NCBI RefSeq assembly: GCF_004379255.2
Contig: NC_056039.1
Coordinates: 21,217,883 to 21,281,882, forward strand
Direction: 5' to 3'
DNA length: 64,000 bases
DNA from: Salvia splendens
Taxonomy: Eukaryota > Streptophyta > Magnoliopsida > Lamiales > Lamiaceae
Every line of letters starts with the position of its first letter. Position 1 is the first letter of the stretch. Under the pieces are notes generated by a model, which worked only from the letters and a program-made list of their open reading frames with translations, did no database searches and had not been told where the DNA came from. The position numbers were made by a program, and so were the translations under genes. Positions 36,334 through 47,473 of the stretch are shown piece by piece.

Positions 36334-36355
36334 GGTGGGGTCGGCCGACCCCACC
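36334..36355. repeat. Perfect 22 bp GC palindrome
   Basis: Centred on GGGGTCGGCCGACCCC, just upstream of the exon 1 ATG at 36387. The mirror copy near 54775-54796 keeps the central 20 bp palindrome. Confidence 0.85.
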
Positions 36356-36386
36356 TGGGTCCGTCAGTGATTATAGTCCGAGTAGA

Positions 36387-38680
36387 ATGGAGAGTCAAGC
36401 CGCACCGAGAAGCCTCTCGCTAAACCTCCGCCGCCGTTCCTCTCAACAGCCACCGCGTCTTCAGGTAATCAGTTTGTATTTTCTTTTTTTTTCTTTGTAT
36501 AGTTTAGATCAATTTGTTCATCATTTTGGGGTTTGTGTTTTAAATGGATTGATTACGTTTTTGCTTAGATTACATGGTTTAGGTCAGTGTGGCTGAGGGC
36601 TGCTGAATCCATAGTAGCATCACCTAATTTAGTATTGTTACATTGTGCATTTAGAGTTGATTTTGAGAAGAAGAAAGGTTGAGTTTGACCAATGAACACA
36701 ACAAGATCCCCTCTTCTACTTGAAATTACTAAAATAAGGGGAGCATCTTTATCTAGATGAGTAGGGCTGTACCTAGTAGTGTTGCCTTGAGCATTTTCTC
36801 TGTGTTGGATAAAGTCCGTCCAATTTTGAGAAGTAAATGATTTTGTGCACTAATTTGTTAATCCTTGTTCGAATGAGTGTGGCTACTGGCTAAATTTTCC
36901 TAGTTTCTTTCTCAGCTCTCAGAGTGTGATCTGTTCGATTAGAAAATGGTTAGAAAATGGTATGTGCTTCTCCTTGGTGAAATCTGATTTTTTCCACCAT
37001 CTTTCTACATTGATAGATGTTTAGGCCAATCTGATCAAATTCTGGAATGCTTAATTGCATAGCTAGTGAAATAACTACACCAGCCGGTGAATATGGATTA
37101 CAAGACCTATTAATACACCAGTCGGTGAAAAGGTTGGGAAAATGAATTTATGCTGCTTCTAAACAAGACCAAGTGCATTTCTTATATTTCCGTCTTTTAC
37201 TCTCTCTCTTTGATCTGTTTCTGGAAGAAAAGTTAATTAAGGCTTTCTTGTGACTTTTGTTTCACTGGTAGGTTTCATGATTTAGTTTAAATAAATTTGG
37301 AAGCCTTTATCAAGATTAAAGAAATACATAGGCCTTGCATGTTTCCGTGTCATGTAATCATTGATTTATATCATGTCTGAAAAAACATACGCACTTTTAA
37401 CCAACTGGATGATGAAGTTCCTTCCAGTGTATACTAAGTAGGTCCTAAATGGTAAGGCCACATGATTTACAGTGTGGAGAGTTACAATGGTCTCTTGATA
37501 TTTTCTCTGTGCTAAATGTGGATTTTGTTGATGTTTTTTCGGTTGAGTGGGATTTACTTATTAGAGCAATAATACTAGCAAATAACTGATAAAAATTTGT
37601 TCAAAGTGTTGTGTTAATTTAGTCCATTGTGTATGGGTTTGGAATTCATATTGTTTGGATTTTTTCCTTGTTGCATTGTAACTTTGTTTACATGCAGTCC
37701 AAACGATTGATGGGGAAATAGATAAACAAATTTCTGTTTGGAGAAATCACAGAGCAGTGTTGTGCCACTTTTTCTTATGCTAGCCTTTATGCGCAAGGTC
37801 AAATGAGCTCTTTGTGCTAAGCCAGGCCACTTGTCACATTCACAACGAGTTTATGAGGTGATTCTTTGTAAAATTCTAGGACATCTAGTTGATTCACGTG
37901 GCCAGATATATAGTCTCTAGTTCATCTTTGTGATCTTTATTTGTATCTCATTTAATTTTGTCATTTTATTTGCAATATTTTCTGTTTTCTAGGCCAGAAT
38001 CGGTCCACCCACCCGGAGCTCAAATGCATTTCTACTTCTCCCCCCGCTTAGTCAGGAGGTGGATTTTCCATGATATTTGCATCTCTACTTCTGACCAAAT
38101 AAGTGGTAGCATGTGGTAGCATTTACTCATCTGGCCTTGTTAGCATTGGAATTGGTGCTATGCCCCATACACTGGAAATTGGCTCTGACGATATAGAACC
38201 TGTTGGATCCCAGATTCCCATACAAGGTTTGTTTAGTTTATGGTTTCTTTTGATTTTCATATCAATTATTAATTATTAGTTGTTGTTTTCCTATGAGTAA
38301 ACCCTGCGAGCAACAAAAACAAAAAAGTAATCAAATTAGTAAAATTATGGTAATCGTTTTCAGTTCCTTCATCTCACATTTCAATTGGTGATGGTCCACA
38401 AACTCCGAAAACGACATCATTCCTTCAGTCTCTCATGCTTTACCCAGCTACTGATGGAACCTTCAAGTTACGCAAAAGTGAGTACATTCTGTTACATGTC
38501 AGCCGTTATTTGCTTGTGCACATTTTTACCTGTGCATTTTATTCACGTAGGAACCTGGAAATGCTGCACATCCTACTAATGCAGCTCAGTCTTCCGAGCA
38601 TCCTGGGACCAAAGCCACTTATAACCTTTGGTGATGCATTAGATATGTACCATACCATCTCAGAGAAGGTATATATACTA
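36387..38680 (+). pseudogene. Unidentified host gene, 5' exons, left arm
   Basis: Exon-like pieces with matching splice phases. Exon 1 is 36387-36464, starting MESQAAPRSLSLNL and ending LQ before GTAATC. Exon 2 is 37993-38058 (ARIGPPTRSSNAFLL..., 22 codons, preceded by TTTTCTAG and followed by GTGGAT). An exon end at about 38113-38226 reads IGIGAMPHTLEIGSDDIEP. Exon 4 (about 38364-38476) reads ISIGDGPQTPKTTSFLQSLM and ends at GTGAGT. Exons 1-2 and 3-4 each join in frame. After exon 4 the frame is unclear (38552-38670). I do not recognise the protein. It is a gene start without its remainder, so probably a fragment, although a truncated live gene is possible. Confidence 0.5.
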
Positions 38681-38721
38681 CGTGCCATAACTCTTTAATT
38701 GTCAGTTTCTTAAATCTAGTG

Positions 38722-38761
38722 CCCAAAAAATTGCCTCGCTTATGGTTGGACGGAGGGAGTA
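38722..38761 (-). mobile_element. Stowaway-like MITE terminus (single end)
   Basis: The minus strand reads (TA)CTCCCTCCGTCCAACC from 38761, the usual Stowaway terminal inverted repeat. No partner end was found nearby, so it is a truncated MITE or a remnant. The same end is at about 52370 in the right arm. Confidence 0.45.
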
Positions 38762-39540
38762 CAAAATTACAAACTATAGTTATAGGTTTATTTTACTATT
38801 ATCTAAGTTGGTATCCTCCAATATGTTGATGTCAACTTATTATGTGGTATTTTTTTTTCTAAAATGACATGGTGGAATGAGCCTAAAACTTTTAGAATGC
38901 TCACTTTTCCAACTCTTGATATGATCATGTGTTTTACCTAGACTTCAATTGAAGAATCCACATCAATATGGTATGAATGTTAGATAATGAGCTAATTACT
39001 TGTCTAAAGCTGCATTAGTTTGCATCATGGGCATTAGATTCCTATGTAGGTGAATTACTACTTATATAACTGGTTGCAAAGAACTGAGCTTAAGCAGATT
39101 GTTCTTGCTTTGCTCAAAGTACGCACTAATTCTCCAATGATGCATTGTATAATTTCATATGCCGGCCTTGGTTTAGATGTGGGAATGATGTCAATCCTAC
39201 ATTGTATGTAAAATTAATGTTCAAAATGTATTTATTATTTGTTAAGATTTATATGTTTTTCCATGTTATTAGAATGAGTTGTTTGGATGATAAAACCTCA
39301 TTTTCATATATTTCTACATATGTGTGCCTGCATTAGATAATGAAGCACTAGTATGAATAGCAGCTTCTGAAAAGGTTACAAATTCTGTTGGATTCTTTAT
39401 CTAGAACTTGCTGTCCAACATATTAGGTTGTATTTAAGTTGATACTTTTGAATATGCACTTACTTGTTACTTATGTTGTACTTCATTTCTTTATTTTTAT
39501 TTATCAGCTGATTTATATAATTGAATTTGTTTGTTTTGTA
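38762..39540. other. AT-rich intron-like DNA, nothing recognised
   Basis: No gene or repeat was recognised. It may be intron of the host gene fragment upstream. The only clear difference between arms is scattered single bases. Confidence 0.4.
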
Positions 39541-41020
39541 TTGTTTGTGTAGGAGTTGAGGAGGAGCTAACTTCTAAAGGGGTTATTAGTGTAGACTTCA
39601 TTTTTCTCATGGGTTGATCTGCAAACTTAGTTGTTGCTTACTAACTTCTGGAGTCCTAGGTTTCCCATGCTTCAAATAAGTGATAACAGTGTTCTTTGTT
39701 GTCCGATTTCTTGAGCTAAGGAGAGAGAACATTCCGGTTTTGAAAAATTAATTGAAAAAGTCATAGGGCCGATCGACTGAATGAGAGCTTTATGAGTTGC
39801 AATCTTGTTGATATTGGTGCATAAAAATGATTTAGGCAATAGGAATAAAAGCCTCATATCCAAATTATCACATGCCTGACCCTGCATAAACCCCTAGTGA
39901 GCCAGTTTGAGCCCAAAAGCCTAATTTCTTTGTTGAAATTTGATGTCACTATATCAGCTTACCTATTATATCCATTTGTTGGCATATATTTTCTTCCCTA
40001 GTCACCAAAATTAAAGTACTAGCACATCCTTGGGAGGGTATTATGGTGGCAACATAAAGATGGAAGTTTTGGACCATCATTAGGTGGTATTCATTTGTAC
40101 TGAGATACAAAGTGAGTGAAAAGCTGTCACTTCAAACGAAAATAGAATAAAAAGGCAGCCTTTCATGTGTAAAAAAAGCCAAGGCTATGAAAAAAAGAAA
40201 AAAGACAGCCTTTCATGAGTAAAAAAAAGCCAAGGCTAGAAAAAAAATATTTAAAAAGGCAGCCTTTCATGTGTAAAAAAGCCAAGGCTAGAAAAAAAAT
40301 AAATAAAAAGGCAGCCTTTCTTGAGTAAAAAAAGCCAAGGCTAGAAAAAAAAATAAATAAAAGGCAGCCTTCTTGAGTAAAAAAAAGCCAAGGCTAGAAA
40401 AAAAATATCGAGCGAAAAATAGAAATGATAAAAGAAAGCTCAAAAGAATAAGTTGACTTGGTTAGATGGTCACTTGGTTAGATGGTCGAAAAATCTCATG
40501 TTTGGGTGTTGAGCTGTGAGAAATTTGTACGCATGACTGAGATGTGAAAGATGTTGTGATGGATGTGCTAGTATTTTAAGAATGGTGGTAGCTACTTAAC
40601 CATATATTATCCCACCTTACCAAAAGCCCCGTTACATCCCAATGAATAAGACCTTTTCATTTATGCATCATATTGACTTGTGAGCGATGAATTTTGCTTG
40701 AATTTGGGAGAAAGATCTTATGTGCTTAAAATAAAGAATAGCCGGAAGAACTTCCCTTTAGGAATTAGTAACGATGGTTTGAGACTCCCAAGACACAACT
40801 CGAACTTATATTGAAGCATGGGATGCCTAGGTCTTAAGGAATTAGTTCGTGTACAATTCTTGTTCGAAAGTTTTACCCGCGAGTGAATTCACGGTCGACC
40901 TAATTTCCCCTACTGATTCGTTATCTTGACTTGAAGGAGAGGATTATCTAATATCTTCTGACTGTGCTTATTGTCTAACTTGCTCGAGGGCTAGCAAGAC
41001 TTAAGTTATGGGGGTGTTTG
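39541..41020 (+). mobile_element. Gypsy element 3' end with minisatellite, left arm
   Basis: Non-coding sequence ending in 'ctcgagggctagcaagactt' and 'aagttatgggggtg' (about 40983-41015), a purine tract of the kind preceding Tat/Ogre-type LTRs. A short TTTGATGTGAG follows before host-like sequence resumes. Only the 3' end of the element seems present; no polymerase is visible. Confidence 0.45.
40150..40408. repeat. ~52 bp minisatellite, five copies
   Basis: Each unit has AAGGCAGCCTTTC, then GTGTAAAAAAAGCC, then AAGGCTAGAAAAAAA. Every unit contains the short palindrome AGCCAAGGCT. The mirror array is at 50712-50980, also with five copies. Confidence 0.88.
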
Positions 41021-41547
41021 ATGTGAGTGGTAATTGTCTAACTTGTTCCTCGGAGTATACAATGGAATGGAGGGTATCGTATTACTGCTCCAAGTCAGTT
41101 TTGACCACTTCGATATTAAGTTGGTCTTGCTGTCTCCAAAATCTGAAGATCACGATACCAGGATGTGTGGTTAGTCATTCTCTTCGTTGTACATACATTT
41201 AGATATAATTTTTGTTTAGTGTAGGAAGTGGAATGCATACAACAATTTATTATTTTATTTCCTTGGATTCTTTCTACATGTTCTACTATACCTGTAATCC
41301 TTTTCTTGTCTGTATGTAGGAAAGAATTTCTATTTGAGTCAGATTAAAGAGCTGTGTGCCAATCCTATTTGAGGCGACTGAGATAATTTCTAGAGCACTC
41401 ATTTCAGCTGGTAACTAATGATAATATCCTTTGCATCAATGTCTTGATTTACGTAATAACTATTAAAACAAAGAAGTGAGGCGATAAAGGCTTGTTTGCA
41501 TCAACGAAATTAATTGGTTTTATTAGAAATAACATGTGACCTTGCAG

Positions 41548-41640
41548 GAATCACAAACAGAGTTGACACCGATGAATGGAATCCATCCACTGATACACAT
41601 CTTCCTCGATTGATAACCTCTCTGGAAATGTTGTGATACA
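41548..41640 (+). pseudogene. Starch synthase I exon fragment, left arm
   Basis: After a splice-type acceptor (CTTGCAG), the frame reads ITNRVDTDEWNPSTDTHLP and, after a one-base frame change, SIDNLSGN. Plant soluble starch synthase I has NGI(T/V)NGxDxxEWNPSTDxHI...YSVDDLSGK at the end of its catalytic N-lobe, so the match is specific to type I. It lacks the flanking catalytic exons and is frameshifted. The phase of the acceptor (splitting the Gly codon) agrees with a true exon start, so the piece came from genomic DNA, not from a spliced RNA. Confidence 0.7.
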
Positions 41641-42214
41641 CCCAAAATTTTAACTATTATTCAGCAGTTGTGTTTGTCTACGACAGTTTGATCAACTAGC
41701 ACGGGACCAAGTTTTCTATAGATTGCAAAACTTGAGTTTGCTCGTACTGCTTGCTCATCTAAATTCTGCTGCTGGGCTGCGCTGCAAGCAAAACTCGTTC
41801 CTTTGTTGAGAGCTCTACTTTACTGTTGATCGTTCCAGAGATGTCCACTGTTTTTCAATAACCATGTTCGAGCCTTGTTTCCATTCAATATACATCCAAC
41901 ACATGTTATCCTTGCTAGCCATATTCTTGCCAAGTCTCTTTTCTCAGCCCTCTTACACATTAACTGCTCTTGAGGTAGCACTACAACTCCATCGTTTTGT
42001 AATCACAGTTTTCTTAGTGTGAAAAGCAATGGCTCGTTGAAGACGATAATCCCTAATTTGAATAATTTATGCTTAGGGCAAATAAAATCAAACTCAGGGG
42101 AGAAAGCTTTGGTTCTGCTTTCGGATAGAAGTGTTAGTTCATCCGATTTCCTCCTCTTCACATCTTTTGTTGCATTCTACAAGAAATTTGCACTTACTGT
42201 AAATTATCATTACA

Positions 42215-42715
42215 GGTTGTGACAGTTTCCACAGAAGACCTTCTACCAACTAATCCTCGGATACTTGACTAAGTTGATGATCTTCCACAACTAAGTTATT
42301 TGAGCGTTAGTTCTTCACAATCTTCAATATAGATATTTACAAGATAATTTAAATGTAATTCTCTTTTTTTAGATCCTTTTCATTTTGTTTGTTTTTACTG
42401 ATTGCCTCTAATCTTAAATCATTTTCTTGTATTTGCTTTGGATAGAGAATGGCAGGCTCTGGATTTTTGTCCGTCAATCCATATAAAAATGTCTAGGTAT
42501 ATGGGGATGATAAAGAAAGAAGCTTTTGGACACTCCTCATGCTTATGCTGTAGCTGATGCGGCATACAATGCAAGGATAGCAGGTGCTAATAATACCTTA
42601 ATTACGGAGAAATGATTGCCTTGTTAGCATATTGGTTTAGCAAGTTGCTAATTTTCACTTTTCGTTTTGCTATTTTTGATATTTGCAGATGAAGTAAGCC
42701 TGGCTATAATATCAG
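42215..42715 (+). pseudogene. Myosin VIII exons 1-3, left arm
   Basis: Exon 1 (42215-42337) reads VVTVSTEDLLPTNPRILD, a stop, then VDDLPQLSYL. Exon 2 (about 42489-42587) reads LLDTPHAYAVADAAYNARIA. Exon 3 (42689-42715) reads DEVSLAIISG between ATTTGCAG and GTTAGC splice-type flanks. This is the plant class VIII order just before the P-loop (GESGAGKT), which is absent. A small deletion follows LSYL. The fragment is a mirror of 48391-48886. Confidence 0.7.
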
Positions 42716-42904
42716 GTTAGCTGCAGTTTTTGTTATGATATTCTCCTTACAGCATGCTGTAGTTTTCTTTGTAATAAATAGTGTTTGCGTGATTAACTTT
42801 ATTTACCACTATTTGTTTGGTACCTGGTTTGAAGAGTTTAAGCTGAAAAGGTTAAGAGAGTGGACGGAAGGGGCACAAAATGAGGAAATTGACTGATAAG
42901 AAAG

Positions 42905-43015
42905 GAGGGAGGTGCAAAAAAAGAAAAAAAGAAAAAAAAAGAAAAAGTGAAAAAAAAGAAAAAAAAACAAAAAAAGGAGGTGCAAAAAAGAAAAAAGAAA
43001 AAAAGTAAGATGGAG
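42905..43015. repeat. Purine-rich low-complexity tract
   Basis: A-rich runs with single G (gaaaaaaagaaaaagtgaaa pattern). It is the reverse of the pyrimidine tracts at 20095-20225 and 48110-48195. Confidence 0.85.
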
Positions 43016-43630
43016 ATGCATGCAAAAATAGAAGAATAAAGCGTTGTTGGTGGAGATGGAATCAAGAACTGTTACAAGGGAGATAAGGAGTTGATATAGG
43101 AGAGGAATGAGGCTGACATAGGGGGGAACAAGATGAGGAAGTTGCCTGATAAGAAAGAAGGAGATGCTAAAAATAAGAAAGAAGAAAGAAGGAGATGCAC
43201 GCAAAGAAAGAAGATAAAGATCTGTTGGAGAGATGAAATCAACAACCTCATGAACTATTACAAGGGAGAAAAGGAGTTGAAGTAGGAGAGGAATAGGGGA
43301 GGACAGCAGTTCTGACATGCAAGGGAAGAAGAGAAAATGCCCAGTCTAGGAAATGCCCAGATCCCATGACGTGCAGAAGCTGACCAACACAAGGTGACCC
43401 CCTTTCTTTTCTTTATTCTTCTTTTTATTGGTTGGTCAGTGTGTTTTAGTCTTCTTCCACACTAAGCCAACTTGCAAGTACGTCCTTAGTGGGAGGAGGT
43501 GTTCATTATTGTCTTGCTTTTGTTTGTATTTTTGTGTTACATGTTTTAGTAGCAAGTCGGACTAGTGTACCTTCAAAGATGATTAATTCGTGCTTTTGTT
43601 TGATGAGTTCAGTTTTTTAACAGCTGAGTG

Positions 43631-43679
43631 NNNNNNNNNNNNNNNNNNNNNNNNNNNNNNNNNNNNNNNNNNNNNNNNN
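43631..43679. other. Assembly gap, 49 N
   Basis: Unknown bases exactly at the inner end of the left arm. The sequence after it (from 43680) does not continue the match to the right arm. Confidence 0.99.
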
Positions 43680-44912
43680 CTTCTCAAAAGGACTACAAAT
43701 CTTGGTTTCTTCCAAAAATCCTTTCCAGTAAATTTCATCCCAATCCTAATCTTTTGATTGTAAATATGTTTCATCAAAACCAATAACAAAATTCATATAT
43801 CATAAGGGTTATGCTAAAATATTTAATGCACAATTTGAAATCAAAACAATTAACATTAAGTTGATTAATGCATTAATGATTCAGATAATAAGGCAGAAAG
43901 ATTTACTTATGAATTCACAAATTGTAATCCTTGCACGCTCTATTTTGTGAAGGAAAGACAGAAGGAAATAAACTGTAATAACTTTTGTGATGCTTACTTC
44001 TTGCTCGTGTTTGACGAGATGTTGATCGAAATGATGCTGGAGCCGCTCGTCAGCATAATTGATGCAAAACAGTTCATACTAAAAAGCCATTCTTTAGGTG
44101 CAAAAAGCAACCATCCAACTAAGATTATTTAAAGTGGGACAAAACACACCATAGTATACATTGTGGAAAATATCAATCATTGTATACCTTAAGTTACTCA
44201 AATCCATATCAATGATCCTTACTGAACACCCCATATCACCTTTCCCCTAGGAAGTGACAAGTTTATCTTCTCCACAAGCCAGTCGAACATGCTCACATAA
44301 ATAAACATTGCCAATGCATCTCTTGTGTCGATTGCCTAAATATGAGGGGAAAATCAACCTTTTAAAAGTGTGATGGTTTAGCAATCAAACCAAGTTGTAA
44401 AATATGCATTATGTAAGTAATTATTGATCTTTGAAATCATGAACCTGTTCATGTGTCAGACATTCGGTGACCTCCGGGCTGATCTTGTCAGAATCAGGTC
44501 TTTCTCACTAGAGCCAATCAAGCCAGTAGCATTTGTAATAGCTGTGGATAGGGAAATTAATTTATATTGTTAAATCAATTGATATGCATAAAACTAATCT
44601 TGATGTTGTAGAATATCTTTTGTATCTAGGTGCAACCCTAGCTTTCTACTACCTACACATATGGAAATATCTCTTACTTTGGATATACAACTTATTCTCT
44701 TCTCCTATATGTCTCTATACTTTAAAGCTTGTCTGGCCTAATTTGATATGTTGATGCTGTCACAACTGCTCTGCCCTATTCTGTTCTGCCACTTTACTTT
44801 AAGAGGAAATAAAAATGCAAGCAAATCCTCTAGTACAATTATGAGTTTCCCATAGTAGATCCCCAATGGGAACTTCCTTTCAGTATAACTACTTATTTCC
44901 TAAAAAAATATA

Positions 44913-45104
44913 CTTCCTCCGTCCCTAAAGAGTATGCACTATTTCCTTTTTCGTCCGTCTCCAAAGAGTATGAACTTTCAATTTTGGAAACTTTCATCTC
45001 TCTAATGAGGTGTTAAAAAATTCTCTATCTATCTCCCTTACTTACCAATAATGCATTAAAACCAGTGCCGAACCCAAAGTTCATACTCTTTGGGACCCTC
45101 CAAG
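44913..45104. mobile_element. Stowaway MITE, 192 bp
   Basis: Terminal inverted repeats CTTCCTCCGTCCCTAAAGAG and, on the other end, CTTGGAGGGTCCCAAAGAG, with TA duplications at 44911-44912 and 45105-45106. It has no coding capacity. It sits in an intron of the myosin pseudogene. Confidence 0.82.
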
Positions 45105-45460
45105 TATAACAAAACAACCGAAGTTTTGAAAAGACGATGACTATTAAAGAGGTGGGAAAATGGATTAGAACATGCAGATACCTTCATCAGAGACAACCTT
45201 GATGTGCTTTTGATTATCAGTTACAAGAAAGAAATGATATGTTCCCAGTCACAAAACGGCAGCAAGCTTCTCGAAGGCATGTTTCTAGTCTTCTTACAAA
45301 TTCTGATAGAATCTAAGGTTCCCTAAGGAGACAAAAATATGCAGGAATTAATAAATTGTGCACAGATAAGAAATATACTAAAAAAATTAGAACATTCTAT
45401 AGAAACTATGCTTGATTTGGTCTTCTATTTAGCCCACCGGTCCAGAAAGACATTGTATTA

Positions 45461-45647
45461 CTCCCTCCGTCCCACTCTGAGTGGAGCATTTCGTATTCGG
45501 CATGGGATTTCATGTAGTGTTGTTTTTTGAGTAAAGTGGAAAGAGAGGGAAAATGTAGAGAGTGATGTTTCTATTTTTAGAATTGTATTAGTTAGAGTGG
45601 GAACATCCCACAAAAGAAAAGTGTCACTTAGAGTGGGATGGAGGGAG
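45461..45647. mobile_element. Stowaway MITE, 187 bp
   Basis: Terminal inverted repeats CTCCCTCCGTCCCACTCT and CTCCCTCCATCCCACTCT, flanked by TA (45459-45460 and 45648-45649). It is non-coding and also within the myosin pseudogene. Confidence 0.88.
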
Positions 45648-46953
45648 TATATCTTTTCATACACAAGCCTGCATCTCCCTATTATTTTAGTAATCACCTA
45701 CCATGATAACAAATAACATACCCATTTACTCATTTTAGCATGTGAGGAAGCAAGGTCAATAACTTAGGGTAACATACATCTTAGTCGTCTTACAACAAAT
45801 TCTGAACACCTTTCCACACCCCGTGGTTATTTTAAAAGGGCAATAAGCATTTAGCATTTGAGCTCAAAATTCAAATAAATAATGAAATGAAAGCAATCAT
45901 ACCAACAAATTAAGGGCAAACTAAGCCTACTTCTGTTCTTCATCAAAGCACTCATCCAGGATTTAGAGAATCCCAAAATATCTGTCAGGGGTGTGTTAAC
46001 TCTGTTGAAAATCCCATCTTCATCGCTTTATTAGAGAGAAAAAATCAAGCTGCATTCTCTATCGCAAGCCCTCATAAGTAGATGAGAGATCCTGTGATGT
46101 CAGCTAGTGGTACTCCACAATGCAGGCACTAGTTTTCCCTTGTCAAGTATGCATTCTCATTTGCCTGTCTTGATTTCTCTTCTTCCCTTGCATCTCCAAA
46201 ACTGTGTCAGCCTCATTCCTCTCCTATTCAACCCTTTTATCCTCTGTAACGGTTTTTGAGGTTACTGATTTCATCTTCTCCAACAGCTCTTTTTCATCTT
46301 TCTTTGCTTGCATCTCTTTCTTTTCTATCAGCCAACATCCTCATTTTGTCCCTCAACAGAGTACCAAACCAAGTGGTAGCAAATAAATCTAATCACACAA
46401 ACACTATTTATTATAAACAAAGCTACAGCAAAGAGAAAGGAAGAATATAATTACAAAAAACTGCAGCTAAACCTGATAATTATAGCTTGGCTTACTTCAT
46501 CTGTAAATATCAAAAGTTAGCAAATGGAATGAGAAAATTAGGAAGTTGCCGAACCAATATGTTAAAAAGACAAGCATTTCTCCAGTATTTAAGGTATTAT
46601 ATAGTACCTGCTATCGTTGCATTGCATGTTGCATCAGCAAGCTACTTGCTATATCATCCCCATATAGCTGGATATTTTAAATGGATTGACTGACAATAAT
46701 ATAGGGCCTGCCATTCTCTATGCAAAGCAAAGACAAGAAAATTGTTTAAGATTAGAGGCAATCAGTATAAACAAACAAAATGAAAAGGTTCTCGAATAGA
46801 GAATTACATTTAAATTATCTTGTAAATATCTATACTGAAGATTGTGAAGAACTAAAGGCTCGCTCAAATAACTTAGTTGTGGAAGATCATCAACTTAGTA
46901 AAGTATCCGAGGATTGGTTGGTAGAAGGTCTTGTGTGGGAACTGTCACTACCT

Positions 46954-47473
46954 GTAATGATAATGCAGTAAGTGCAAAGTTCTTGTAGAATGCAACAAAA
47001 GATGTGAAGAGGTGGAAAATCAGATGAACTAACACTTCTATCCGAAACTAGAACCAAAGCTTTCTCCCCTGAGTTTGATTTTATTTGCCCTAAACATAAA
47101 AATTATTCAAATTAGGGATTATAGTGTTCAACGAGCCATTGCTTTTCACACTAAGAAAACTATGATTACAAAACGATGGAGTTGTAGTGCTACCTCAAGA
47201 GCAATGATTGTAAGAGGGCTGAGAAAAGAGACTTGGCAAGAATATGGCTAGCTGGGATAACATGTGTTGATGTACATTGAATGGAAAACAAGGCTCAAAC
47301 ATGGTTATCCTAGTTGCCCTCGATGCCTATTGCATATTGACCATACCTCATGAAGAATACATGCAAAATAAAGTCCTTCAGAATAAAGTAGAGAGTGTTT
47401 TACATCAAGGCTCAAATTTCCACGTAATGTAGCTTTCATCCAACTTAAACTCAATATTCCATCATTCTTAAAT
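46954..47473. other. Flank of myosin copy, spacer side
   Basis: Non-coding sequence upstream of the myosin first exon (minus strand), also present at about 18999-19510 and, in diverged form, at 48890-49230. No gene is seen. Confidence 0.6.

Larger units (their letters stand above)
28801..43630. repeat. Left arm of ~14.8 kb inverted repeat
   Basis: Every landmark from 28801 to 43630 recurs in reverse order and opposite strand at 47474-62201. Paired coordinates sum to about 90990 near the outside, 91130 in the middle and 91104-91167 near the centre. The shifts come from a few indels. Differences between arms are mostly single bases. The inner end coincides with the N gap at 43631; the outer end coincides with a copia insertion in the right arm. 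Confidence 0.92.
43996..46953 (-). pseudogene. Class VIII myosin pseudogene, several exons in order
   Basis: Minus strand, high to low. 46829-46953: VVTVPTQDLLPTNPRIL, a stop, VDDLPQLSYL and EPLVLHNLQY. About 46600-46675: a decayed second exon. 46475-46505: the DEV...ISG exon. 45183-45279: AFEKLAAVL, a stop where tryptophan is expected, then VTDNQKHIKVVSDE, matching FAMLAAVLWLGN...DNENHVEVV. 44462-44533: ATGLIGSSEKDLILTR. 44205-44335: AIDTRDALAMFIYVSMFDWL then VEKINLSL. 43996-44077: FCINYADERLQHHFDQHL and VKHEQE. The order matches the plant myosin VIII motor domain. The P-loop and switch exons were not found. Stops and missing exons show it is dead. Confidence 0.75.

Noticed and set aside
42809..43015. 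Possible matrix-attachment or triplex-forming regulatory site in the purine tract
   Set aside because: Such tracts can form triplex DNA, but nothing else here supports a function, and the tract is just part of the copied myosin block.
43583..43789. Open frame crossing the gap
   Set aside because: Its middle is unknown bases.
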